Positions 20,916 through 28,481 of a DNA stretch of 39,829 bases are shown here, one piece after another. The stretch spans positions 1-39,829 of the forward strand of contig NZ_KB907012.1 of the NCBI RefSeq assembly GCF_000381745.1, given 5' to 3'. Source of the stretch: Psychromonas ossibalaenae ATCC BAA-1528 (GTDB lineage Bacteria > Pseudomonadota > Gammaproteobacteria > Enterobacterales > Psychromonadaceae). A program made the translations under genes and the position numbers. The notes beneath the pieces are model-generated. The model saw only the letters and a program-made list of their open reading frames with translations. It had not been told where the DNA came from and did no database searches. Positions within the stretch are counted from its first letter, which is position 1, and each line of letters opens with the position of its first letter.

Positions 20916-22446
20916 ACAACAAAGCATCAAGTTTGGTGACGGACGTTTAAGCATTGAAGATATAGTAAGTATCTCTGACGGCGCCGGTGCAGAAATGAAT
21001 TCCAGTGCTGAATTTAACGCAAAAATCGACCGCGGTGTGGCATTTTTGGAGCGTCTGTTAAAAGAAGATGGTGTTATTTACGGGGTGACTACCGGCTACG
21101 GAGACTCCTGTACCGTTGCTATCCCGGCAGAGTTAGTTTCTGAATTACCGCTGCATTTAACCCGTTTTCACGGCTGCGGTCTGGGTGAAAACTTAACCGA
21201 GAAACAATCCAAAGCGGTTTTAGCGACCCGTTTATGTTCATTATCACAGGGCGTTTCCGGTGTGACACATGATCTGCTTAATCAGATTATCACTTTGATT
21301 AATAATGATATTTCTCCACGGATTCCGGAAGAAGGTTCCGTCGGCGCAAGTGGTGATTTAACTCCTCTGTCTTACCTGGCTGCTGTATTAATCGGTGAGC
21401 GTGAAGTTATTTATAAAGGGCAGATTTGTTCGACAGCAGAGGTTTTTGCTGATCTGAATATTAAACCTATCGTACTGCAGCCTAAAGAAGGTCTGGCATT
21501 AATGAACGGTACCGCGGTGATGACCGCCCTTGCCTGTTTAGCGTTTAAACGTGCTGAATATCTGGCAAAAGTTGCAACTAAAGTGACGGCTATGGTTTCA
21601 GTTGCGATGCACGGTAATGATTTCCACTTTGATGAAGCACTGTTTGCTGTTAAACCGCATGCCGGCCAGCAGCAGATAGCATCCTGGTTACGCTCGGATC
21701 TGCAGGCTGAACGTCCGCCGCGCAATAGCGACCGTCTACAGGATCGTTATTCGCTTCGTTGTGCGCCGCATGTTATTGGGGTTTTACAGGATACCCTGCC
21801 GTGGCTGCGTTCAATGATTGAAAATGAATTAAACAGCGCTAATGATAATCCGATTATTGATGGTGATAATGAACGAGTGTTACATGGCGGTCATTTCTAC
21901 GGCGGTCATATTGCAATGGCGATGGATACCTTAAAAGTAGCTGTGGCGAATATTGCAGACCTGTTAGACCGTCAAATGGCGCAGTTAATGGATTATAAAT
22001 TCAATAACGGTCTGCCGTTTAACTTAACCGGTGCTGAAGGTCCGCGTAAACCAATTAATCATGGTTTTAAAGCCGTACAGATTGGTGTTTCTGCCTGGAC
22101 GGCTGAGGCGTTAAAACATACTATGCCGGCAAGTGTATTCTCTCGTTCAACTGAGTGCCATAATCAGGATAAAGTCAGCATGGGCACTATTGCTTCACGT
22201 GACTGCCTGCGGGTATTGGTACTGACTGAGCAGGTTGCTTCTGCTTCATTACTGGCTGCGACGCAGGCTCTGGTTATTCGTAAACGTCATAATGAACTTG
22301 ATGAAACACATTTCAGTGAAGGTCTAAAAGCAATGACTGAAGCGGTATTGAGTGAGTTTACACCGGTTGATGAAGATCGTCCGTTAGAAACTGATTTACG
22401 TCACTTTATGCAGTTAATTCAAACTCAGCACTGGTCGTTATACTAA
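20905..22446 (+). CDS. Aromatic amino acid ammonia-lyase (HAL/TAL family, MIO enzyme)
   Basis: A 513-residue member of the histidine/tyrosine/phenylalanine ammonia-lyase family. The Ala148-Ser-Gly150 triad in GASGDL cyclises to the MIO cofactor, and IYGVTTGYGDS (58-68) and NSANDNPIID are conserved. The substrate-selecting pair is Phe88-His89, where classical HALs have Ser-His, TALs His-Leu and PALs Phe-Leu. With no hut genes nearby and a position between apeJ and apeK, it probably makes an aryl acid starter such as p-coumarate from tyrosine. A GTG at 20893 extends the frame, but GGAAAG before the ATG at 20905 favours that start. It overlaps apeJ by 11 bp. Confidence 0.85.
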   Translation: MTNKQQSIKFGDGRLSIEDIVSISDGAGAEMNSSAEFNAKIDRGVAFLERLLKEDGVIYGVTTGYGDSCTVAIPAELVSELPLHLTRFHGCGLGENLTEKQSKAVLATRLCSLSQGVSGVTHDLLNQIITLINNDISPRIPEEGSVGASGDLTPLSYLAAVLIGEREVIYKGQICSTAEVFADLNIKPIVLQPKEGLALMNGTAVMTALACLAFKRAEYLAKVATKVTAMVSVAMHGNDFHFDEALFAVKPHAGQQQIASWLRSDLQAERPPRNSDRLQDRYSLRCAPHVIGVLQDTLPWLRSMIENELNSANDNPIIDGDNERVLHGGHFYGGHIAMAMDTLKVAVANIADLLDRQMAQLMDYKFNNGLPFNLTGAEGPRKPINHGFKAVQIGVSAWTAEALKHTMPASVFSRSTECHNQDKVSMGTIASRDCLRVLVLTEQVASASLLAATQALVIRKRHNELDETHFSEGLKAMTEAVLSEFTPVDEDRPLETDLRHFMQLIQTQHWSLY

Positions 22447-22480
22447 GACAGCGCGTTACTTTAACAGTTAGGACTTATCA

Positions 22481-22912
22481 ATGGTCGAAAGAAAGATTAA
22501 CTTAAGCGCTGAAATTATGCTGGTTACAGCATTTCAAGATGCGGATCCTATGGGAGTTATCTACCATGGTAATTATTTCCGCTATTTTGAGGAAGCCCGT
22601 CGTATGTTGATGGAAAAAATCAATTACAACTACCGGGAAATGGAAGCTTCAGGTTATGCCTGGCCGATCATTGATACTCACGTAAAATATGTAAAAGCGA
22701 TTCCCTACAATCATGAAATACGAGTGACTGCTGTATTAAGTGAATGGGAAAACCGGCTGCGTGTTGATTACATAATTTTTGATGCGCAAACCGGGCAGCG
22801 TATGACCAAGGCTTATACAAGACAGGTTGCCGTTGAAATAACCAGTAAAGAGATGTGCTTTGCATCGCCTAAGGTGTTTATTGAAAAACTGGAGCCCTAT
22901 TTTGTTGATTAA
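22481..22912 (+). CDS. apeK: ApeK-like hotdog thioesterase (4HBT family)
   Basis: A 143-residue acyl-CoA/ACP thioesterase. The signature QDADPMGVIYHGNYFRYFEE (19-38) holds the catalytic Asp22 and the Tyr28-His29 pair of the YbgC-like group. It may release chains or edit misloaded ACP. A 34-bp gap from the lyase is the second largest in the operon. Its stop overlaps the probable apeL start. Confidence 0.86.
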   Translation: MVERKINLSAEIMLVTAFQDADPMGVIYHGNYFRYFEEARRMLMEKINYNYREMEASGYAWPIIDTHVKYVKAIPYNHEIRVTAVLSEWENRLRVDYIIFDAQTGQRMTKAYTRQVAVEITSKEMCFASPKVFIEKLEPYFVD

Positions 22913-23513
22913 AAAAGTTTTTTTTACTGCAGTGCTGGTGGTCTTTAGTTTTTCAGCACAGGCTGTGACGCTTGCAGATGTGCAGCAAAAACTGACAACA
23001 CACTCTCTGCTGCGCGGTGAGTTTACCCAGACAAAAACTATGCAGATGTTTAATCAGCCGCTTGTTTCAAAGGGGAAGTTCCTGCTGCAGCAGGATCAGG
23101 GACTGCTTTGGAAGCAGGTTGACCCCTTTTCAGTCTCTTTAGTTCTGGTAAAAGACAAACTTAGCCAGCAGTTTGCAGAACAAGCTCCGGAAGTGATTGC
23201 AGCAAAAGATAATCCGATGGTTTTTTACTTTAGTCATCTGTTTTTATCTTTATTCAAGGGGGATGTTGATGGTTTAACGGAGCAGTTTGAGATGAAACTC
23301 AGCGAAAAAGGAGATAACTGGCTGCTGTTATTAACTCCAAAGTCAGCGCCGTTAAATAAGGTGTTTGCTAATATTTCAATTGAAGGTTCTGAGTTTATTG
23401 ATGTTCTTGTTTTAAATGAATTAAGCGGCGATGTTTCCGAAATAAAATTTGCACAGCAGACGACGACTCCTAATACACTAAGTAAAGAAGAACAGCGTGC
23501 CTTTCAGTTTTAA
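22902..23513 (+). CDS. apeL: ApeL-like LolA-type outer-membrane lipoprotein carrier
   Basis: About 203 residues with a signal peptide (a lysine pair, a hydrophobic run VFFTAVLVVFSF and a SAQA cleavage site) followed by a LolA-like fold with a characteristic LLRGEFTQTKTMQ start and a LLWKQVDPFS segment. It probably ferries the lipidated pigment across the periplasm. The frame is open from 22860, but GGAG at 22891-22894 is correctly spaced from TTG codons at 22902 and 22905, which place the signal peptide at the N-terminus. I chose TTG 22902. It overlaps apeK by 11 bp and apeM by 17 bp. Confidence 0.8.
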   Translation: MLIKKVFFTAVLVVFSFSAQAVTLADVQQKLTTHSLLRGEFTQTKTMQMFNQPLVSKGKFLLQQDQGLLWKQVDPFSVSLVLVKDKLSQQFAEQAPEVIAAKDNPMVFYFSHLFLSLFKGDVDGLTEQFEMKLSEKGDNWLLLLTPKSAPLNKVFANISIEGSEFIDVLVLNELSGDVSEIKFAQQTTTPNTLSKEEQRAFQF

Positions 23514-25809
23514 ACCAGCAGTTTTCTGGCTGATCTTTATACTGCTGGCGGCTGTAGGTTTAGTGCGTCAGACGGTTCTGCAGCCGGACTTGCCCATTGA
23601 GACAAATATATTAGCCCTGTTACCTGAAAACCAGCAGGATCCATTTGCTCAACAGGCTTTTGAGCAGGTCAGCAGTAATCTTAGCAATAAGGTGGTATTT
23701 TTACTTTCAAGTGAAGATAAAAAGCAGCTTGCCGCCGCCGCCTCTGATTTCTCAGATAAGTTATTAACCACTAACCTGTTCTCGGGTATATCTGCACAGT
23801 TAAGCTCTCAGGAGCAGCAGGCCTGGGCTAAACTGTATTTTCCTTACCGTGCGCAGTTATTAACTGCGCAGCAGAAAGAGTCTCTGCAGCAGGATCCGCA
23901 GGCGCAGGTTACTAAGGTACTGCAGCAGGTTTATAACCCTTTTTCCGGTGTAACCGGCGGGGAACTTAAAAATGACCCCTTTTTGTTATTCAGGGACTAT
24001 ATATCCTCACGAAATAACAGCTCAGCAAACTTTACTTTATACCAGGGCTATTTAACTACTGAGTATCAGGGTAAATACCATATTATTATTCGCGCGGATC
24101 TGGCGGGTGATCCCTACGATACACAGCTGCAGAATAGACTGTCAGATTTAACTGAACTTGAAACAAGAATTAAAACAAAGTTTCACGTGGAACTGGCACA
24201 TACCGGTACTATCTTTTATGCTTCCTACGGAACGCAGAGTGCCAAAAGTGAAATCAGCACTATAGGTCTCGGCTCGCTGATTGGTGTTGTTCTTTTATTA
24301 TTGATTGTTTATCGCAGTGCTTTACCTTTAACGCTGGCATTGTTATCCATAAGCAGCGGCCTGCTGGTGGCATTTGTCGTTACTGCTGCTGTCTTCGGCA
24401 AGGTGCATCTGTTTAGTTTAGTGTTTGGTGCTAGTCTGATTGGTGTTTCAATTGACTATGCTTTTCATTATCTTACCGAGCGTCTGGTACAGAAAGATAA
24501 CTGGCATTCGCAGTCGGCGCTAAAACATATTTTTAATGCCATTACCTTAGGTTTGTTAACCAGTTTAATCGGCTATTTAGGTTTACTGATCGCCCCTTTC
24601 CCTGGTTTACAGCAGTTATCCTTATTTTCTGTAGTTGGTCTTTTAGGCGCTTACCTTACGGTTGTCTGCTGGTATCCGCTGTTAGCAAAATCAGCAAGTA
24701 CAACAGCGGTCCCTAAATTAGGTTTTATCATTTTATGGTTGAAAGCCTGGCAAAATCCTAAATTTAAAATTCTCCTGCCGAGTTTTTTACTGCTGTTTTC
24801 ATTGATAGGCGCCTTTAATGTGCATTTTGATGATGATATTCGCCAGCTGCAGGCATTGCCTGAAACTTTAAAGGCACAGGAAACATATATTAAAACGGTA
24901 AGTGGTGCTGGGCAAAGTCAGCAGCTGCTGCTGGTTAAAGCTGCCAGTGATGAAGATTTATTAATTCGTTTGAGTGACGTTGGAAAACAGTTAACTGCAT
25001 GGCAGAAACAAGACCTGCTTGTCAGCTATCAGAGCATTAGCCAGTATGTACCATCACTGCAGAGTCAAAAAGAGAATTTTGAATTAGTTAAGTCTTTATA
25101 TCAGTCACAAGCGCAGAATATCAGCAATAAACTGAACTTTTCACAAGTTGTGCATTTTGACCAGCCTTTTAAGTCTTTGTTAGTAGATGATTATTTAGCT
25201 TCGTCTGTTTCTGAGCCGTTAGGTTTTTTATGGCTGGATAAAATTAACGGTCAAAGTTCTGCAGTGATCCTGGTTAATGATATGCATGACAAACCGGTTT
25301 TCCAGTCTTATATCAATGAACATGATGATATTACCTCTCTGGATAAAGCCAATGAGGTATCTACTATTTTTGGTACTTATCGTGTTCATATCAGCAAGTT
25401 GTTAATCGGTGCATATTTATTGATAACTGTTTTAATGATCTGGCGATATGGCTTAAAACTTGGTTTTCTGGTGATAAGTCCGCCTGTTATTGCCGCCTGT
25501 GTCGGTTTAGCAGTAACCAGTGTGTCGGGTATTCCTATCACTATTTTTAATTTATTAGCGGTGATTCTTATCTTAGGTATCGGTATCGACTACACGCTGT
25601 TTTTTGCTGAACAAAAGAAGATGATTGAAGCGAAGAATACTCTGCTGGCAATAACTCTTTCTGCACTCACCACGGTATTATCATTTGGTCTGCTGGCGTT
25701 AAGTGAAACCCAGGCTATTCATGGTTTTGGTATCACTGTTTTAACGGGCATTATTGTCGCCTGGCTGCTTGCTCCTTTAGCAATGAGTGGTCGTAAGGAA
25801 AAAAGGTAA
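23497..25809 (+). CDS. apeM: ApeM-like MMPL/RND-family exporter
   Basis: A 770-residue transporter with the duplicated RND layout. One N-terminal helix, a large periplasmic loop and five or six helices (about 255-400) come first. A second periplasmic loop and another bundle (about 630-770) follow. The conserved segments FGASLIGVSIDYAFHY and LILGIGIDYTLFFAEQ are the matching proton-relay helices. It probably extracts the finished aryl polyene lipid from the inner membrane toward ApeL. The start is a GTG at 23497 inside apeL. The gene contains a near-consensus parS core at 24179-24194. Confidence 0.87.
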   Translation: MPFSFKPAVFWLIFILLAAVGLVRQTVLQPDLPIETNILALLPENQQDPFAQQAFEQVSSNLSNKVVFLLSSEDKKQLAAAASDFSDKLLTTNLFSGISAQLSSQEQQAWAKLYFPYRAQLLTAQQKESLQQDPQAQVTKVLQQVYNPFSGVTGGELKNDPFLLFRDYISSRNNSSANFTLYQGYLTTEYQGKYHIIIRADLAGDPYDTQLQNRLSDLTELETRIKTKFHVELAHTGTIFYASYGTQSAKSEISTIGLGSLIGVVLLLLIVYRSALPLTLALLSISSGLLVAFVVTAAVFGKVHLFSLVFGASLIGVSIDYAFHYLTERLVQKDNWHSQSALKHIFNAITLGLLTSLIGYLGLLIAPFPGLQQLSLFSVVGLLGAYLTVVCWYPLLAKSASTTAVPKLGFIILWLKAWQNPKFKILLPSFLLLFSLIGAFNVHFDDDIRQLQALPETLKAQETYIKTVSGAGQSQQLLLVKAASDEDLLIRLSDVGKQLTAWQKQDLLVSYQSISQYVPSLQSQKENFELVKSLYQSQAQNISNKLNFSQVVHFDQPFKSLLVDDYLASSVSEPLGFLWLDKINGQSSAVILVNDMHDKPVFQSYINEHDDITSLDKANEVSTIFGTYRVHISKLLIGAYLLITVLMIWRYGLKLGFLVISPPVIAACVGLAVTSVSGIPITIFNLLAVILILGIGIDYTLFFAEQKKMIEAKNTLLAITLSALTTVLSFGLLALSETQAIHGFGITVLTGIIVAWLLAPLAMSGRKEKR
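24179..24194. promoter_or_regulatory. parS: Candidate parS (ParB-binding) site inside apeM
   Basis: AGTTTCACGTGGAACT contains GTTTCACGTGGAAC, which fits the parS core GTTYCACGTGRAAC at all 14 positions. It lies about 23 kb from oriC, within the distance where chromosomal parS sites cluster, and parAB is in the same window. Confidence 0.6.
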
Positions 25810-25813
25810 TAAG

Positions 25814-26416
25814 ATGAAATTTAAGTGCTTATATTTTCCGATAGTGCTGATGATGCTCTGTGCGTGCTCAATGCAGCCGCAAACTCATCCGGTGCAGGTT
25901 GAAGTTAATCCAGATGTATTTGTTACTCTGCCGAAACCTGCTGAGTTGGGAAAGGAACTTAATATCAGTCAGCTTATCACCGCGCAGTGGGATCAGGAAG
26001 AAGGTAGTAAACAACAGAAACTACCGGTACAGCTGCAGGTTGATCAGCAAAGTGTCGTTTTAGCCGGTTTTTCTGCCTGGGGGGCGCGCATTATCAGCTT
26101 AAGCTATTCAGGTGAAGAGATTCAAACCTATGTGCTTAGCGGCTTAGCGGATACTTTACCAAAGCCTGAACAGGTATTGTTTAATGTGATGATTTCAATC
26201 TGGCCCGTTGAGTCATGGTCTGCCCCGCTTGCACAAATAGGCTGGTCGCTTACTGAAAGTGATTTTGAGCGTTTACTACTTGATGAAAACGGGCAGGTTG
26301 TTGCGGTTGTCACTTATCAGAAGAAACCATATATCGATGGAATTATTGTGTTTAAACATTTACAGCTTAATTACACCATCACTATCGAAACCAGCAAATC
26401 AGATACTGATAAATAG
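25814..26416 (+). CDS. apeN: ApeN-like lipoprotein (DUF3261 type)
   Basis: A 200-residue lipoprotein. A short signal peptide ends in the lipobox LCAC with the lipidated Cys18. The rest is beta-rich and lacks recognised catalytic motifs. This family sits in APE clusters next to the exporter and is probably the outer-membrane receiver of the pigment. Reading from 25787 is open, but AAGG spaced 7 bp before the ATG at 25814 and the lipobox position support this start, 4 bp after apeM. Confidence 0.8.
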   Translation: MKFKCLYFPIVLMMLCACSMQPQTHPVQVEVNPDVFVTLPKPAELGKELNISQLITAQWDQEEGSKQQKLPVQLQVDQQSVVLAGFSAWGARIISLSYSGEEIQTYVLSGLADTLPKPEQVLFNVMISIWPVESWSAPLAQIGWSLTESDFERLLLDENGQVVAVVTYQKKPYIDGIIVFKHLQLNYTITIETSKSDTDK

Positions 26417-26424
26417 AGAATTAG

Positions 26425-27636
26425 ATGAAAACTAAAACACCAAATTCCCCGGCTTTTCCTGTTTATATTCACGCCTGTGCGATGAATTCTGCATTAGGTG
26501 ATACGCAGCAGGAAAGCATAAAACGTTTGGCCCTGGGGTTTTCACCTGATATGTGCCTAGAGTCCGGCTGGTTAAACGACGGCGGTAAGACAGTTGTCGG
26601 TAAGGTAGTGAGCCCGTTACCGGAGATTGATGTCGATTTAACAGATAAAAATACACGTAATAACCGTCTGGCATTATCTGCTCTGGTGCAGATTAAACCT
26701 CAGATAGAGCAGGCAGTCAGTCAGTATGGCGCTGAGCGTATTGCGGTTATTGTTGGTACCAGTACTTCCGGTATTGCAGATGGTGAAACCGCACTGGCTG
26801 AAAAACAGAAAACCGGTCAGTTACCCGAGGGTTATCACTACCATCAGCAGGAAGTCGGTAATCTGGGCGAGTTTGTCGCTGATTATTTCAAGATAGATGG
26901 TCCGGTTTATACGATTTCTACTGCGTGTTCATCAAGCGGCCGGGTATTTTTATCGGCAAAGCGCTTATTAAAAGCGGGAATAGTTGATGCAGTCCTTGTC
27001 GGCGGCAGTGACTCTTTGTGTAAACTGACGCTGAATGGATTTCATGGTTTAGAAGCTCTCTCCAATGAACTCTGCAGTCCGTTTAGTAAAAACCGTCACG
27101 GTATCAATATTGGTGAGGCTGCCGCATTTATGCTGCTGTCCCGAGAAAAAAACAGCAGCGGCTTAGCCTTACTGGGCGCTGGAGACAGTTCTGATGCTCA
27201 CCATATTTCAGCACCTCATCCGGAAGGAAAAGGGGCGGCTGAAGCGATGCACAAAGCATTAAATGATGCGCAGCTGAGAACAGATCAGATCGGTTATATT
27301 AATGCACATGGCACAGCAACTAAGCTTAATGATGCAATGGAAGCAAAGGCCATTTATGCCCTCTTCTCAGACAAGGTGGCTGTGAGCTCAACGAAACCAT
27401 TAACCGGACATGCACTGGGGGCCGCCAGTATTTTAGAGGCTGCACTGTGCTGGTTACTTTTAGAAGAAAATCTTGATCTGCCGGTACAAATTAATGACGG
27501 AGTTTATGATCCCTCTCTTGCTCCGATACGTTTTGTGCAGGATAAAGAAAAGTTACAAAAGCGGGCTGTCTTAAGCAACTCATTTGCATTCGGCGGCAAT
27601 AATATAAGCCTGATCTTTGGATATGCAGATGAGTAA
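26425..27636 (+). CDS. apeO: ApeO-like 3-ketoacyl-ACP synthase
   Basis: A 403-residue FabF-type ketosynthase with a complete active site: Cys168 in STACSSSG, His295 in NAHGTAT, His329 in LTGHALGA, and the final glycine motif SNSFAFGGNN. In characterised systems ApeO condenses the chain with its partner ApeC. It starts 8 bp after apeN. Its C-terminal SLIFGYADE and stop region have been copied several times downstream (see the 103-bp repeat array), which separates it from apeP by 377 bp. Confidence 0.9.
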   Translation: MKTKTPNSPAFPVYIHACAMNSALGDTQQESIKRLALGFSPDMCLESGWLNDGGKTVVGKVVSPLPEIDVDLTDKNTRNNRLALSALVQIKPQIEQAVSQYGAERIAVIVGTSTSGIADGETALAEKQKTGQLPEGYHYHQQEVGNLGEFVADYFKIDGPVYTISTACSSSGRVFLSAKRLLKAGIVDAVLVGGSDSLCKLTLNGFHGLEALSNELCSPFSKNRHGINIGEAAAFMLLSREKNSSGLALLGAGDSSDAHHISAPHPEGKGAAEAMHKALNDAQLRTDQIGYINAHGTATKLNDAMEAKAIYALFSDKVAVSSTKPLTGHALGAASILEAALCWLLLEENLDLPVQINDGVYDPSLAPIRFVQDKEKLQKRAVLSNSFAFGGNNISLIFGYADE

Positions 27637-27739
27637 AGTGATATGCACTGTTTCTTTTGCAAATAAGATATTTGCATTCGGCTGCTGTTTAAAGCAACTA
27701 AAGAATATAAGCCTGATTTTTGGTTATGCAGATGAATAA
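27629..27739 (+). CDS. Mini-ORF 1 of the repeat array (36 aa)
   Basis: Open frame of 36 codons starting inside the apeO stop (ATGAGTAA). It begins MSKVICTVSFANK and ends IFAFGCCLKQLKNISLIFGY followed by ADE. The tail from FAFG onward copies the ApeO end, with five extra residues between FAFG and NISLIFGYADE. No strong ribosome site is visible, so translation would depend on coupling to apeO. Expression is unproven; it may be only a duplication relic. Confidence 0.4.
   Translation: MSKVICTVSFANKIFAFGCCLKQLKNISLIFGYADE
27658..27676. repeat. Palindrome in repeat unit 1
   Basis: TGCAAATA-AGA-TATTTGCA: perfect 8-bp arms and a 3-nt loop. In RNA it forms a short hairpin closed by an A-U pair. Confidence 0.65.
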
Positions 27740-27842
27740 AATTATAAGTGCCTGTACTTTTGCAAATGAGTCATTTGCATTCGGCGGCAGCTGTTTAAAA
27801 GAAATGAATATAAGCCTGATCTTCGGTTACGTAGATGAATAA
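27732..27842 (+). CDS. Mini-ORF 2 of the repeat array (36 aa)
   Basis: Begins MNKIISACTFANES and ends FAFGGSCLKEMNISLIFGYV followed by DE. It overlaps the stop of mini-ORF 1 by 8 bases (ATGAATAA). In its SLIFGY codons the differences from mini-ORF 3 are all silent (ATC/ATT, TTC/TTT, TAC/TAT). It is the copy closest to apeO around FAFGG. Translation is unproven. Confidence 0.4.
   Translation: MNKIISACTFANESFAFGGSCLKEMNISLIFGYVDE
27761..27779. repeat. Palindrome in repeat unit 2
   Basis: TGCAAATGA-G-TCATTTGCA: perfect 9-bp arms. The pair equivalent to A-U in unit 1 is G-C here. Confidence 0.65.
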
Positions 27843-27945
27843 AATTATAAGCAGCGGTTATTCTGCAAATGAGATATTTGCATTCGGCTGCTGTTTAAAA
27901 CAACTAAAGAATATAAGCCTGATTTTTGGTTATGCAGATGAATAA
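27835..27945 (+). CDS. Mini-ORF 3 of the repeat array (36 aa)
   Basis: Begins MNKIISSGYSANE and ends IFAFGCCLKQLKNISLIFGY followed by ADE. The last 64 bases are almost identical to unit 1. It overlaps the stop of mini-ORF 2 by ATGAATAA. Translation is unproven. Confidence 0.4.
   Translation: MNKIISSGYSANEIFAFGCCLKQLKNISLIFGYADE
27864..27882. repeat. Palindrome in repeat unit 3
   Basis: TGCAAATG-AGA-TATTTGCA: seven perfect pairs plus a G-U at the closing position, intermediate between units 1 and 2. Confidence 0.6.
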
Positions 27946-28021
27946 AATGATAAGAACTGCTTCTTTATTAAATTTAAAAGAAATATATACAAGCCTGATA
28001 TTTGGATGCACAGATGAATAA
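27938..28021 (+). CDS. Mini-ORF 4 of the repeat array (27 aa), coupled to apeP
   Basis: Begins MNKMIRTASLLNLKEIY and ends TSLIFGCTDE. It is 9 codons shorter than the others and has lost the FAFG part and the palindrome, but keeps the frame. Its TAA overlaps the apeP ATG in the same ATGAATAA arrangement (28014-28021). Confidence 0.35.
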   Translation: MNKMIRTASLLNLKEIYTSLIFGCTDE

Positions 28022-28481
28022 TATCCCCGACGCGGCCTCTTTACTGCCGCATGAAGCCCCGATGATCCTGATCGATAAACTCATCAATGTCACTGAATTA
28101 ACGGTACATTGCCAGGTTAAGATTGATTCGGACTGCCTGTTCTTTGATAAAGAGAATAATGGAGTGCCGGCATGGGTAGGCATTGAGTTTATGGCGCAGA
28201 CTATTGCCGTCTGGTCTGGATATCAAGCCTGGAGGCAGGATAAACCTTCACCAATCGGTTTTTTATTGGGCAGTCGTTCTTATACAAGTGAATGTGAAAT
28301 CTATAGAGAATCACAACTACTTGATATCTATGCGGAACAGGTGATGGAAAGTGAAGGTATGGCGGCTTTTCTGTGCCGCATTGAGTGCGATGGTATCGAG
28401 CTTGCCGCAGGGCAGTTAAATGCCTTTGTACCGACACCGGAAAAATTAGAAGAGATGTTAAAAGGGAAAGGTAATGACTAG
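28014..28481 (+). CDS. apeP: ApeP-like dehydratase (hotdog, COG4706 type)
   Basis: A 155-residue hotdog protein beginning MNNIPDAASLLPHEAPMILI, with the conserved His13 of the ApeP family, and WVGIEFMAQTIAVWSGYQA in the central helix. It is the second dehydratase of the pathway, partner of ApeI. A TTG at 28002 extends the frame, but those codons belong to the last repeat unit; the ATG at 28014, overlapping the preceding stop, is the real start. It overlaps apeQ by 8 bp (ATGACTAG). Confidence 0.87.
   Translation: MNNIPDAASLLPHEAPMILIDKLINVTELTVHCQVKIDSDCLFFDKENNGVPAWVGIEFMAQTIAVWSGYQAWRQDKPSPIGFLLGSRSYTSECEIYRESQLLDIYAEQVMESEGMAAFLCRIECDGIELAAGQLNAFVPTPEKLEEMLKGKGND

Larger units (their letters stand above)
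27629..28013 (+). repeat. Tandem array of 103-bp units derived from the apeO tail
   Basis: Start-to-start positions 27629, 27732, 27835 and 27938 give three units of exactly 103 bp, and a fourth of 76 bp ends at the apeP ATG (28014), short by 27 bp. Each begins at an ATG inside ATGAGTAA or ATGAATAA, whose last six bases include the stop of the previous frame, and ends in a copy of the ApeO C-terminus. Units 1 and 3 differ at 11 of 103 bases, ten of them in the first 39. It fills the only large gap inside the ape operon. Confidence 0.9.

Noticed and set aside
22191-22206. CACGTG-containing sequence in the ammonia-lyase gene as parS
   Set aside because: Only the central CACGTG and a few flanking bases match; the outer half-sites are wrong.
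20893-22446. HutH of histidine degradation
   Set aside because: No other hut gene is near, it is embedded in the ape operon, and the selectivity pair differs from HAL.
27629-28013. Integron attC array, CRISPR or VCR-type repeat
   Set aside because: The units carry no attC core or integrase sites, no unique spacers, and clearly derive from the apeO coding end.
28002-28013. Upstream TTG start for apeP
   Set aside because: These codons belong to the last repeat unit; the ATG at 28014 overlaps the preceding stop and fits the family N-terminus.
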